Assembly: GCA_964530345.1 (NCBI GenBank)
Contig: CAZGYJ010000007.1
Span: forward strand, 1 to 41,183
Reading direction: 5' to 3'
DNA: 41,183 bases
Source of the DNA: JALSJK01 sp964530345
GTDB taxonomy: Bacteria; Pseudomonadota; Gammaproteobacteria; Methylococcales; Methylomonadaceae
Below are positions 8,262 through 16,525 of this stretch, one piece after another. Numbering within the stretch: position 1 is the first letter of the stretch; each line of letters opens with the position of its first letter. Below the pieces are notes generated by a model. The model was not told the origin of the DNA, did no database searches, and saw only the letters and a list, made by a program, of their open reading frames with translations. The position numbers were made by a program, and so were the translations under genes.

Positions 8262-9295
8262 TGCCAATTACCTTTAAAAATATGATTTCGACAGCCAATT
8301 TTTCATTTTTATCTCATTCCAGAAAATATTACTCCTTACTAAAGCAGAGTGTAATGATATTGTTGTTATGGACTGGATTCAGCTATTCTGCATTCTGTAC
8401 GAGTTATCCTTTACCAACTAATCCTGGCGATAGTCTTATTGGAGATCCAGGCACCCCAACCATAGTAACAGCAACTAAAGATGACACATTACTCGATATC
8501 GCTTTTCGCTATGATGTTGGACAAAATGAGATTTTATTGGCTAATCCAGATATTGATCGCTGGATGCCTGGTGAAGGAACTGAAGTCATCATTCCCAATA
8601 GCTATCTGCTCCCTAATGCCCCACGGGAAGGACTAGTATTAAATCTACCTGAATTTCGTCTTTACTATTATCCAAATGACAAAGAACAACCAACAAACTC
8701 GGTTTTGACCTACCCAATCAGTATCGGCCGTCAGGACTGGGAAACACCTTTAGGTGTGACCAAAATTATCGAAAAAAAAGCAAACCCAACCTGGACTCCA
8801 CCAGCTTCTATAAAAAAAGAGCATGCTGCCAAAGGTGAAATTTTACCAGATGTTGTTCCAGCAGGGCCTGACAATCCCCTCGGACTTTTCGCTATCCGCT
8901 TAGGAATTCCTGGCTATTTAATTCATAGCACCAATAAACCTTACGGTGTAGGCATGCGCGTTAGTCACGGTTGTATCCGAATGTATCCTAAAGATATTGA
9001 GAAACTATTTCCCGAAATCCCTGTGGGTACGCCTGTTCATATCGTCAATCAGCCTATTAAAGTGGGATGGCTGAATAACATTCTTTACATCCAGGTTTAC
9101 CCCCCGCTTGAAGGAGAAAATTCAAGTTATGATGATTATTTACAAAAGGCATTGGATCTTATTGAAAAAGCAAATAATGACCAAATTCCCGTCCTTGAGG
9201 GAGAACAACTGACAAGGGCCCTTAAGGAGCGAAATGGCAAACCGGTTGCAATTTTCCAAAGAAAGCTGAAAATCAACTCGGAAGCAAATGAATAA
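8261..9295 (+). CDS. L,D-transpeptidase with LysM domain (ErfK/YbiS/YcfS/YnhG type)
   Basis: This periplasmic enzyme would cross-link meso-DAP stems or attach envelope proteins to peptidoglycan. An N-terminal hydrophobic segment (about residues 28-45) is a signal peptide or anchor. A LysM-like repeat follows (ATKDDTLLDIAFRYDVGQNEILLANPDIDRWMPGEGTEVIIP). The YkuD domain has YPISIGRQDWETPLGVTKI and the catalytic HSTNKPYGVGMRVSHGCIRM with His236 and Cys238, and so looks active. A tail of about 60 residues follows the domain. I chose the ATG that overlaps the rdgC stop as TGATG; GGAGGAG lies 13 bases upstream. A start 27 bases earlier is open but would overlap rdgC further, and an ATG at 8282 is also possible. 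Confidence 0.93.
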   Translation: MPITFKNMISTANFSFLSHSRKYYSLLKQSVMILLLWTGFSYSAFCTSYPLPTNPGDSLIGDPGTPTIVTATKDDTLLDIAFRYDVGQNEILLANPDIDRWMPGEGTEVIIPNSYLLPNAPREGLVLNLPEFRLYYYPNDKEQPTNSVLTYPISIGRQDWETPLGVTKIIEKKANPTWTPPASIKKEHAAKGEILPDVVPAGPDNPLGLFAIRLGIPGYLIHSTNKPYGVGMRVSHGCIRMYPKDIEKLFPEIPVGTPVHIVNQPIKVGWLNNILYIQVYPPLEGENSSYDDYLQKALDLIEKANNDQIPVLEGEQLTRALKERNGKPVAIFQRKLKINSEANE

Positions 9296-9543
9296 TTTTT
9301 CTGAATTGTTGTTGCCAGCAAGTTAAAATACAACCAGCATGAAACGTTAAGGAACGCGTACGGAATAAGTTGGCAACTAACTGGCACAGTATTTTTTTTC
9401 GTATTCAAGGTGTTAAAAATAGGCGCATCGCCAGCTATGTAACTATTTTTACAACTCTGAAGACGGAAAAAAGACAAGCCAGTTGCCCAAGTTATTTCAT
9501 GCACGTTCCATAGCTTAACTTTACTATTATCGAGGTTCCACAG

Positions 9544-10271
9544 ATGAAATCACAAATAACAAAATATCTTCCTTACTGCCTGGTATTTTTGGGCTTGTTT
9601 TCATCACCGTCTCACTCCGCAGACATTAAGACCGGCGAACAACTAGCAAAAAAATGTACTGCCTGCCATGGAGCTAAAGGCATCAGTAACAATCCACTAT
9701 GGCCGAGTCTTGCAGGTCAACAACCTGCTTATCTAAGCGCTCAATTAAAAGCTTTCAAAACTGGAAGCAGAAAAAACCCTGTGATGGAAAATATGGTAAG
9801 TCATTTATCGGAAGATGATTTTAACCATCTTGCCGCCTATTTTACCAGCCTCAAATCTGGAAGTGCAGGTGGAGATCCAGAATTAGCAAAAACAGGCAAA
9901 ACAAAATTTTCCATGTGTGCAGGCTGTCATGGCAGCAAAGCGGAAGGTCGGGGAATTTTCCCCAGACTTGCGGGACAACATCCAGAATACATCGCCAAAC
10001 AACTGGAAAATTTTAAAAATGGCAATCGTTCTGGAGGACCTATGTCGGGAATTGCCTCAAGTTTATCAGGCGATGATATTGCCGCTATTGCTGCCTATTT
10101 NNNNNNNNNNNNNNNNNNNNNNNNNNNNNNNNNNNNNNNNNNNNNNNNNNNNNNNNNNNNNNNNNNNNNNNNNNNNNNNNNNNNNNNNNNNNNNNNNNNN
10201 CGGGAATTGCCTCAAGTTTATCAGGCGATGATATTGCCGCTATTGCTGCCTATTTAGGTTCAATCAAATAA
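9544..10271 (+). CDS. Cytochrome c4, diheme; interrupted by an assembly gap
   Basis: This is a periplasmic diheme electron carrier that usually donates electrons to terminal oxidases. A signal peptide (about 1-26, cleaved after SHSA) precedes two cytochrome c domains, with heme sites C38-TA-C41-H42 and C125-AG-C128-H129. Probable axial methionines are Met81 or Met84 and Met167. A run of 100 N (10101-10200) interrupts the gene, and the 55 bases on each side of the run are identical. If one 55-base copy and the N run are removed, the frame closes as IAAIAAYLGSIK-stop, an intact 190-residue cytochrome c4. Read literally, the reading frame shifts after the gap and ends in nonsense. The leader of about 250 bases upstream holds no recognisable gene. 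Confidence 0.9.
10046..10255. other. Scaffold gap flanked by a 55-bp duplicate (assembly artefact)
   Basis: Positions 10046-10100 and 10201-10255 are the same 55 bases, starting CGGGAATTGCCTC and ending GCCTATTT. They are separated by exactly 100 N. A round-number N run bounded by identical odd-length ends is what a scaffolder leaves when two contigs overlap by one assembly k-mer but are not merged. Collapsing the duplicate restores the cytochrome c4 reading frame. The true sequence very probably lacks 155 of these positions. Confidence 0.93.
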
Positions 10272-10467
10272 GTTCTAAGATACTGCCTGGCTGAGTACAT
10301 GGAAGTATCACAGCTATGATCCCATAGATTTATCAATTTTTCCTAATTGACTTTCCCCATTTGCGTATTATCTTAAAAATAACACTGTTTTAATCCTACG
10401 ACAACACAGCACACATCATCACTTGATTGTGTAAGGCCAATACTAAATTTTTTAAAAATTATAAAAA

Positions 10468-12714
10468 ATGTCAGCTCAAAAAACTGTCCCTAACGATCGT
10501 CAGATTTCTACCATACTACTTTTCGCAATAACAATGTTTGTCAGCGCATCATTGATGTTCGTGCTACAGCCAATGTTTGGAAAAATGTTACTACCTTTAC
10601 TGGGAGGTTCACCGGCAGCGTGGAATACCTGCATGGTGTTCTATCAAACAATTTTATTTCTGGGTTATTTATACGCACATTACTTATCGACTTCGCAGTC
10701 TCAAAACAAACAAGTATTAATACACGGCCTTATTATTCTAGTCAGTTGTATCGCCTTACCTTTGGCTTTACCCGAGAACTCTGAGCCGCCAAGTCAGAGC
10801 GATCCAACATTCTGGATTTTTTGGACTTTATTATTAGCCATCGGGTTACCTTTTTTTGTAGTATCAACAACTGCCCCGTTAATGCAAAAATGGTTTGCGC
10901 ACGTCGGCCATCATACCAGTCACGACCCTTATTATCTATATGCTGCCAGTAATACTGGTAGCCTGATCGCTCTACTCAGCTACCCATTTTTAATTGAACC
11001 AACAATTGGTTTAATTACGCAAAAGATAATCTGGAGTATTGGTTATATTTTTCTCATTGTTTTAATTATTGTTTGTGGAACATTTCTATGGCGCAATAAC
11101 AAAAAATTGACATTACCCGAGGAAAATATTGATTTAGATGCGGACGATATTCCACTATTAACAAAGCTACACTGGCTTGCTCTTGCCTTTGTTCCATCCA
11201 GTTTACTATTAGGATTAACCAATTTTATTAGCACTGATATCGCATCAGTGCCATTGTTATGGATTATTCCTTTAACTCTGTATCTGTTATCTTTTATTCT
11301 GGTTTTTTCAAAATGGGGTAATAAAATTCACCCCGGTATGTTGTTTTTACAACCTATTGTTCTACTACCTTTCATCGCATACTCGTTCATCAACCCCGCA
11401 GTTTTACCTTACTGGCTTGATTTAACCATACATCTAACAGCATTTTTCTTGGCAATCATGGTTTGTCATGGGGTTCTGGCGAAACATAGGCCCCATACCA
11501 AGCATCTAACTATTTATTATCTGATTATGTCTTTTGCTGGGATGCTGGGGGGGATGTTTAATACTTTTGTTGCCCCCTTTATCTTTAATGGTGTCTATGA
11601 ATATCCGATTATGATTGTTGCAGCACTGTTGCTGCGCCCGAATTATCTCACTATAAAAGATGGAAAAATTAAATTATTTGCATTTCAAGCTATTTTTCCG
11701 TTAGTTTTATTTTTCATCGGCTTGTTTATATATATTTCAAATAACGAATTAGGCCATTATCTTGATGCCATCGGAGTCGGATTAATTCTTTTGGCAGGAT
11801 TAACATACTCGTTTCGAAATAAACCCGTCACACTATCATTATTGACTGGGGTAATCATAGTTTTCACCATGGGTCTCCATCATTTATTAACTAACACCTT
11901 GTATCAAAAAAGAACCTTTTATGGGGTCCATTCTGTTCGAGAAAGCATATTAATCAATGAGCAAAACAAACAGGAGAAGTATCACGAATTATTTCATGGC
12001 ACTACTAAACATGGGGCCGAACGATTAAGCGCAAAATATTTAACAACACCTCTAACTTACTATAGTCGACAAGGTCCTATTGGTCAGCTATTTAAAACTT
12101 ATGAAACAAAAAACCACAATTGGGTTATCGGTGCTGTTGGTTTGGGAGCTGGGGCTCTAGCCTGTTATTCACAGCCAGATCAACATTGGAGTTTTTTCGA
12201 AATCGACCCAACTGTCATTGACATTGCTAAAAATCCAAATTATTTTAAATATCTTGAATTATGTGGAAAAAACATCAAAATGGTTATCGGTGATGCAAGA
12301 TTGTCACTTAAAAAACAACCAGAAAACAAATTCGACCTATTGATTTTAGACGCATTCAGTTCTGATTCGGTTCCAACACATCTACTGACTCAGGAAGCAA
12401 TTACACTATACTTTAAAAAATTAAAACCAAAAGGTATTCTAGCTTTTCATATTACTAATCGACACTTAACCTTAAAGAAAGTATTATCAGATCACGCGAA
12501 GCATTTAAATTTTTCCGCTTTGATACAAGAATTTAAGCCAAAAGCCAAAATCCCATTGGTCGTCGCAACAGACTGGGTTGTTATGTCTAAAGATAAAGGA
12601 ATGCTTATTCCGCTTCAGCAGAGTCGATTAGGAAACTGGGAAAAACTTCCCCTCTATTTTGATATGAAGCCATGGACTGACGACTTCACAAACATTATCA
12701 GCATATGGAAATAA
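10468..12714 (+). CDS. Membrane-fused spermidine-synthase-like protein
   Basis: This 748-residue fusion has many N-terminal transmembrane helices (about residues 14-475). They begin with FVLQPMFGKMLLPLLGGSPAAWNTCMVFYQ, typical of fused MFS/spermidine synthase proteins. A cytosolic methyltransferase-like Rossmann domain follows (about 550-720), with GAVGLGAGALACY, the acidic FEIDP near 578, GDARLSL near 608, and DLLILDAFSSDSVPTHLLT near 624. The soluble part resembles polyamine aminopropyltransferases, but the substrate of such fusions is not established. It stands alone with 196 bases upstream in which I see no gene. No Shine-Dalgarno is apparent before the ATG, so the exact start is less sure. 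Confidence 0.88.
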   Translation: MSAQKTVPNDRQISTILLFAITMFVSASLMFVLQPMFGKMLLPLLGGSPAAWNTCMVFYQTILFLGYLYAHYLSTSQSQNKQVLIHGLIILVSCIALPLALPENSEPPSQSDPTFWIFWTLLLAIGLPFFVVSTTAPLMQKWFAHVGHHTSHDPYYLYAASNTGSLIALLSYPFLIEPTIGLITQKIIWSIGYIFLIVLIIVCGTFLWRNNKKLTLPEENIDLDADDIPLLTKLHWLALAFVPSSLLLGLTNFISTDIASVPLLWIIPLTLYLLSFILVFSKWGNKIHPGMLFLQPIVLLPFIAYSFINPAVLPYWLDLTIHLTAFFLAIMVCHGVLAKHRPHTKHLTIYYLIMSFAGMLGGMFNTFVAPFIFNGVYEYPIMIVAALLLRPNYLTIKDGKIKLFAFQAIFPLVLFFIGLFIYISNNELGHYLDAIGVGLILLAGLTYSFRNKPVTLSLLTGVIIVFTMGLHHLLTNTLYQKRTFYGVHSVRESILINEQNKQEKYHELFHGTTKHGAERLSAKYLTTPLTYYSRQGPIGQLFKTYETKNHNWVIGAVGLGAGALACYSQPDQHWSFFEIDPTVIDIAKNPNYFKYLELCGKNIKMVIGDARLSLKKQPENKFDLLILDAFSSDSVPTHLLTQEAITLYFKKLKPKGILAFHITNRHLTLKKVLSDHAKHLNFSALIQEFKPKAKIPLVVATDWVVMSKDKGMLIPLQQSRLGNWEKLPLYFDMKPWTDDFTNIISIWK

Positions 12715-12877
12715 CTGATAATTTTCTTGTCGGGGGGAGATAATACTTTAAGAGTAGTTTCGCGTAGAAATAAAAACCAATTTAAACTTCACGCATCCAT
12801 GCGAAATGTTACCTTGGTCTTGTAATGCCTTAAATTTTTTTCTAAAAGTTGATGAAAAACAATTGAAATTGACTTTT

Positions 12878-13000
12878 TTATCCATCAAAAGCTTCTGAAT
12901 ACCATTCATCATCATTTATATGATCCCAATCAACATGCTCAACGATTGGTAAATCATCGTAAATTTCAACTTCTAATTCATCAAAAACTTCATTTTCCAT
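12878..13000 (-). CDS. Very acidic 40-residue small protein
   Basis: This is a short reading frame with a strong Shine-Dalgarno: GGAGG, five bases, then ATG. The product begins MENEVFDELEVEIYDD and ends EWYSEAFDG. Of 40 residues, 16 are Asp or Glu, there is no Lys or Arg, and Trp/Tyr/Phe are well represented. No signal peptide or membrane segment is present. It lies alone between the spermidine-synthase-like gene (convergent) and the inverted-repeat element. I do not recognise a family. The near-ideal ribosome site and strongly non-random composition argue for translation. A DNA- or nucleic-acid-mimic role would suit the charge but is speculation. Confidence 0.6.
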   Translation of the reverse strand: MENEVFDELEVEIYDDLPIVEHVDWDHINDDEWYSEAFDG

Positions 13001-13185
13001 CTCAACCTCCAAATTACTAAATAGTTCAGAGGTAACTTTAGCAGAGATATATTACAATTCTATTGTACTTTAGTTCAGTTTGTGCTTGAGTGCTAAAAAT
13101 TTTAGACAATTTTGAATGGATAGATGATCATCCAATAGAAAATAATGAGTATTCTTGACCGGCAGCAAAAAAATTAAGAAATTTT

Positions 13186-13353
13186 GTAACTACTCAGCGT
13201 ATTTAATTTAGCCAAAATTACTCAATATCAGTGACTTATGGAAGAAGTGTATGTGTTAAGGATGACATAATCAAGCCTACACGGACGTATTTACGGCATC
13301 TTCTGGAATAAGTCACTGATATTGTAACTATAATAAATGTGCTGAGTAGTTTC
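13186..13353. mobile_element. MITE-like inverted-repeat element, copy A
   Basis: This 168-bp non-coding element has 13-bp terminal inverted repeats with one mismatch (GTAACTACTCAGC left; GAAACTACTCAGC read inward from the right). It is flanked by a perfect 8-bp direct repeat GAAATTTT (13178-13185 and 13354-13361). A second, inner inverted repeat is built on CAATATCAGTGACTTAT (starts near 13223; complement ends near 13324), so the whole unit can fold into a long hairpin. It is strongly similar throughout to copy B at 25307-25471. Ends beginning GTAA and an 8-bp target duplication are the habits of IS66-family elements; a non-autonomous derivative is my inference. No transposase is encoded in the window. 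Confidence 0.85.
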
Positions 13354-13444
13354 GAAATTTTATCGAATTTAATGGATAAAGCGGCGCCCTGAAAGAAACC
13401 TCAAAATTAAACTATTATTACTGTCTAAAAACGAACAAAACTAC

Positions 13445-13942
13445 TCATGCCACCAACAACATCAAAACAAATGCCCCACCATACACACCTAAAAAAAATG
13501 TCAATGATAATAAAAAGCTCGGAAAAGAACCCAGGCTAATGATCTGATTATTAATATAAGTGACAATAGCCACACCCCATAACATTACCGCTGCCAGGGA
13601 ATAGTAAGCCCAACTTTCATCAGTAACGGTAACCCATATTAAAAGTGGCAAGGCGAAAATTGAAATAAAATCCTGACAGATCAGAAATGAAGTCAGCACT
13701 TTCCAGTAATGTTTCAAATCTTTGGTAAAAAAAAGCACTATAGCGACAAATGCAAATATAAGAAAAACCTCAAGAAAAACCTCAATAATCGCCTCAATGA
13801 AGCCTGTCATATTAGTAATGACAAAAATGCCGCCTACCACATAAAAAATCAATGCTTTTTTTAACAACGATATTGATTCAGGCAATTCATCTAAAGAGCC
13901 TTTGAACCAGCAAAGTGCAATATATTGCTTTATGTGTTCCAT
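13445..13942 (-). CDS. Multi-pass membrane protein, function unknown
   Basis: This 165-residue protein has about five hydrophobic segments (roughly 29-48, 50-71, 84-105, 110-129 and 140-164) after a soluble N-terminus MEHIKQYIALCWFKGSLDELPES. AAGG lies six bases before the ATG. The pattern of a short cytosolic start and five helices resembles small Yip1-like or uncharacterised inner-membrane proteins, but I cannot name the family. It is transcribed alone on the minus strand between the mobile element and rpsI, and the rpsI terminator separates it from the ribosomal genes. Confidence 0.75.
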   Translation of the reverse strand: MEHIKQYIALCWFKGSLDELPESISLLKKALIFYVVGGIFVITNMTGFIEAIIEVFLEVFLIFAFVAIVLFFTKDLKHYWKVLTSFLICQDFISIFALPLLIWVTVTDESWAYYSLAAVMLWGVAIVTYINNQIISLGSFPSFLLSLTFFLGVYGGAFVLMLLVA

Positions 13943-14160
13943 AATTACCTTGTGAATAAGTCCAGAATTATTATTTTTTACTATTCTTTCAAAGTACTCC
14001 TATTCTAGCGTTTTTAAGTGCACATTAATATTAAATCATTTTTTTTATCTTACGGCTAAAAATTAGTTTAATTGTCATTTTCCGGCTGCTCCCAATCAAG
14101 CTTTGGAGCAAAGTATACTAATAAATTGTGTCAGATAAACAACAATTTCATCTACATAAA

Positions 14161-14193
14161 AAAAAGGCCGTGGTTGAAAACCACGGCCTTTTT
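14161..14193 (-). terminator. Rho-independent terminator of rplM-rpsI
   Basis: This is a perfect hairpin with stem GGCCGTGGTT (14166-14175) pairing with 14179-14188 around a three-base loop. It is extended by A/T pairs on both sides. On the minus strand the stem is followed by a run of nine T, so it terminates rpsI, whose stop is 23 bases upstream. It can also act in the other direction. Confidence 0.9.
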
Positions 14194-14216
14194 ATAATAA
14201 GAAGTAAGGGGAAAAA

Positions 14217-14609
14217 TTAACGTTTTGAGTACTGTGGACGTTTTCGTGCCTTATGAAGACCAATTTTTTTACGCTCAACCTGCCGCGCATCACGCGTGAC
14301 AAAACCGGCTTTTCTTAGTACTGGTCGTAATGCCTCATCATAGACCATTAATGCTCTAGCCAGACCATGGCGAATCGCCCCGGCTTGTCCTGAAGGTCCA
14401 CCACCTAAAACTTTAATATTCACATCAAGCTTATCTGACATTTCAACACATTCTAATGCCTGACGAGCAATCATTTGATCAGTCTTTCGACCAAAATAGT
14501 CTTCAATGGGTTTGTTATTAATAACAATTTTCCCAGACCCCATCTTTGCGTAAACACGCGCAATAGCGCTTTTACGACGCCCTGTTCCGTAATATTGAGC
14601 TTCTGCCAT
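14217..14609 (-). CDS. rpsI: 30S ribosomal protein S9 (uS9)
   Basis: This is ribosomal protein uS9, 130 residues, the usual length. The N-terminal YYGTGRRKSAIARVY and GGGPSGQAGAIRHGLARAL are diagnostic. The C-terminal tail KARKRPQYSKR reaches the ribosomal P site in known structures. It follows rplM by 20 bases as the universal L13-S9 operon and is closed by a strong hairpin terminator. Confidence 0.99.
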   Translation of the reverse strand: MAEAQYYGTGRRKSAIARVYAKMGSGKIVINNKPIEDYFGRKTDQMIARQALECVEMSDKLDVNIKVLGGGPSGQAGAIRHGLARALMVYDEALRPVLRKAGFVTRDARQVERKKIGLHKARKRPQYSKR

Positions 14610-14629
14610 GTGATTCTAACCTGTGTATT

Positions 14630-15058
14630 TTAGATTTCCAAAGTTTTAGGCTGCTGTGCCTGGTGATTATGATTTGGTCCGGCATACACCTTCAATTTCT
14701 TGAACATAGCTCGGCCTAATGGGTTTTTTGGCAACATACCTTTAACAGCATTATTGATAATGCGATCAGGAAAAGTTTGTCTCAGTTTACCAAGATTTAT
14801 AGACTTTAAATTACCAACATAGCCAGTATGTCGATAATACATCTTGTCTTGCTCTTTGTTGCCAGTGACGCCTATTTTTTCAGCATTGATGATAATAATA
14901 TAATCCCCAGTATCTACATGAGGCGTATACTCAGGCTTATGTTTACCACGAAGGCGATGCGCCACTTCACTGGCAAGCCTTCCTAGAGTTTTTCCTTCTG
15001 CATCAATTACATACCAATCGCGTTTAACTTCAGCGGGTTTCGCGCTAAATGTTTTCAT
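14630..15058 (-). CDS. rplM: 50S ribosomal protein L13 (uL13)
   Basis: This is ribosomal protein uL13, 142 residues. WYVIDAEGKTLGRLASEVAHRLRGKHKPEYTPHVDTGDYIIIINAEKI and the motif YYRHTGYVGNLKSI are diagnostic, and KGMLPKNPLGRAMFKKLKVYAGPNHNHQAQQP completes the fold. It is the first gene of the L13-S9 operon. The 90 bases between it and ntrX are AT-rich and probably hold its promoter. Confidence 0.99.
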   Translation of the reverse strand: MKTFSAKPAEVKRDWYVIDAEGKTLGRLASEVAHRLRGKHKPEYTPHVDTGDYIIIINAEKIGVTGNKEQDKMYYRHTGYVGNLKSINLGKLRQTFPDRIINNAVKGMLPKNPLGRAMFKKLKVYAGPNHNHQAQQPKTLEI

Positions 15059-15148
15059 TATGTCTCTTGTCTTTAAATCGCTTTGTGAAAAGATTAGCCA
15101 GTAATAATACTCAAAATACTAGATAACTTCAACTTTATTTTGTTGTTC

Positions 15149-16510
15149 TTATAGTTTGATGTTCAATGTGTGCAATTTACGATACAAATGGGTACGTTCC
15201 ATTCCAATAGCAGCGGCTAACTTTGCCACACTACCCGCATTTTTTTCAAAATGGTATTCCAAATATGCTTTTTCAAACTGTTCTCTGGCATCTTTCAAGG
15301 GTAAATTAAAAAATTCAGGAATCGATGAAGAGACTATGTTGCTTTCAACAATACTGCCTATTGCATTTCTAACCTCCTCCTGTTCAATCTCACTCCCCGC
15401 ACCCAAAATCATTAAGCGCTGAACAAGATTTTTCAACTCCCTGACATTACCTGGCCAATCATAGTTACGTAAAAAATTCTGAGCTGCCATTGAGAATTTT
15501 CTAAAAGGCAATTTTTCATGCTCAACAAAATAATCAACATAGAAGCTGAGTAGTGCGGGAACATCCTGGTTGTGCTCACGAAGTGGAGCAATTTCTATTT
15601 CTACTTCATTCAACAGAAAAAAAAGATCATTACGAAATCGTCCCGCTTTAACTTCTTCCTCTAAACCAACCGTCGTTGATGCGACCACTTTTACATCGAC
15701 ATGGACAGATTCTGCACCACCAACGCGTAAAAATGAACTTGACTCTAAGGCACTCAGTAATTTTAGCTGCGTTGCCTCATCCATATCGTTGATTTCTCCT
15801 AAAAATAATGTGCCTCCATGAGCTTTTTCCAGCAATCCAGGATAAACATTGTCATCCACCTCTTTACCAAAAAATTCAATCGCTGAATTTTCCTGAGCAA
15901 TACTACCTACCGCAACGGTAATAAACGGGCCATCGCGACGATTACTGTTAACATGCATGTAATGGGCAAACAACTCTTTACCTGCCCCTGCCGCACCAAC
16001 AAACAACACTCTCGTGTCATGTTGCGCCAACCTTTTGAGCTGATCCTTTGTTCTCTCAATTACAGCGCTTTTCCCCACTGGCTCGACATATTCCAACAAC
16101 TTCTTTTTTAAACCCGCATTTTCTTTCTGCAGATGACGTGCCTCCAATGCCCGATCAACAATTAACAGTAATTTTGCTAAAGCGAGTGGTTTTTCAAGAA
16201 AATCATAAGCGCCCAAGCGAGTTGCTTCCACCGCAGTTTCAACAGTGCCATGTCCTGACATCATCACTACAGGGCAAAGATCCTGATCTTCAGCAACCCA
16301 CTCTTTAAGCAAGGTTACACCATCGGTATCAGGCATCCAAATATCCAGCAAAATCAAATCAGGCTGACGTTTCGCCTTTGTTTCCCGAGCTTGTTGCGCA
16401 TTTTCTGCAGAATCAACATGATAACCCTCATCTTCCAGAATTTCACAAACTAGTTCGCGAATATCCTGCTCATCATCAACAACTAAAATAGATGGATTTT
16501 GTATTTTCAT
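15149..16510 (-). CDS. ntrX: NtrX-type response regulator lacking the sigma-54 contact motif
   Basis: This response regulator pairs with NtrY encoded just upstream. The receiver domain (about 8-120) keeps Asp12-Asp13, phospho-acceptor Asp56 in LLDIWMP, Ser85 and Lys107. The AAA+ domain (about 145-370) keeps a Walker A GAAGAGKE. It lacks GAFTGA: between EFFG and GLLEKAHGGTLF the sequence reads KEVDDNVYP. The Walker B aspartate is replaced (GGTLFLGEI, Gly238). The C-terminal Fis-type helix-turn-helix (AKLAAAIGMERTHLYRKLHTLNI) is intact. Loss of GAFTGA is known in some NtrX proteins and implies direct repression or activation rather than sigma-54 activation. Length is 453 residues. It starts 15 bases after ntrY. 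Confidence 0.92.
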   Translation of the reverse strand: MKIQNPSILVVDDEQDIRELVCEILEDEGYHVDSAENAQQARETKAKRQPDLILLDIWMPDTDGVTLLKEWVAEDQDLCPVVMMSGHGTVETAVEATRLGAYDFLEKPLALAKLLLIVDRALEARHLQKENAGLKKKLLEYVEPVGKSAVIERTKDQLKRLAQHDTRVLFVGAAGAGKELFAHYMHVNSNRRDGPFITVAVGSIAQENSAIEFFGKEVDDNVYPGLLEKAHGGTLFLGEINDMDEATQLKLLSALESSSFLRVGGAESVHVDVKVVASTTVGLEEEVKAGRFRNDLFFLLNEVEIEIAPLREHNQDVPALLSFYVDYFVEHEKLPFRKFSMAAQNFLRNYDWPGNVRELKNLVQRLMILGAGSEIEQEEVRNAIGSIVESNIVSSSIPEFFNLPLKDAREQFEKAYLEYHFEKNAGSVAKLAAAIGMERTHLYRKLHTLNIKL

Positions 16511-16525
16511 AAATTAAATATTCTA

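Noticed and set aside
10201..10257. Reading frame of the cytochrome continuing through the N run to a 237-residue product ending in a hydrophobic tail
   Set aside because: It depends on reading undefined bases and on the 155-base duplicated insert, which shifts frame. The collapsed sequence gives the canonical cytochrome c4 end.
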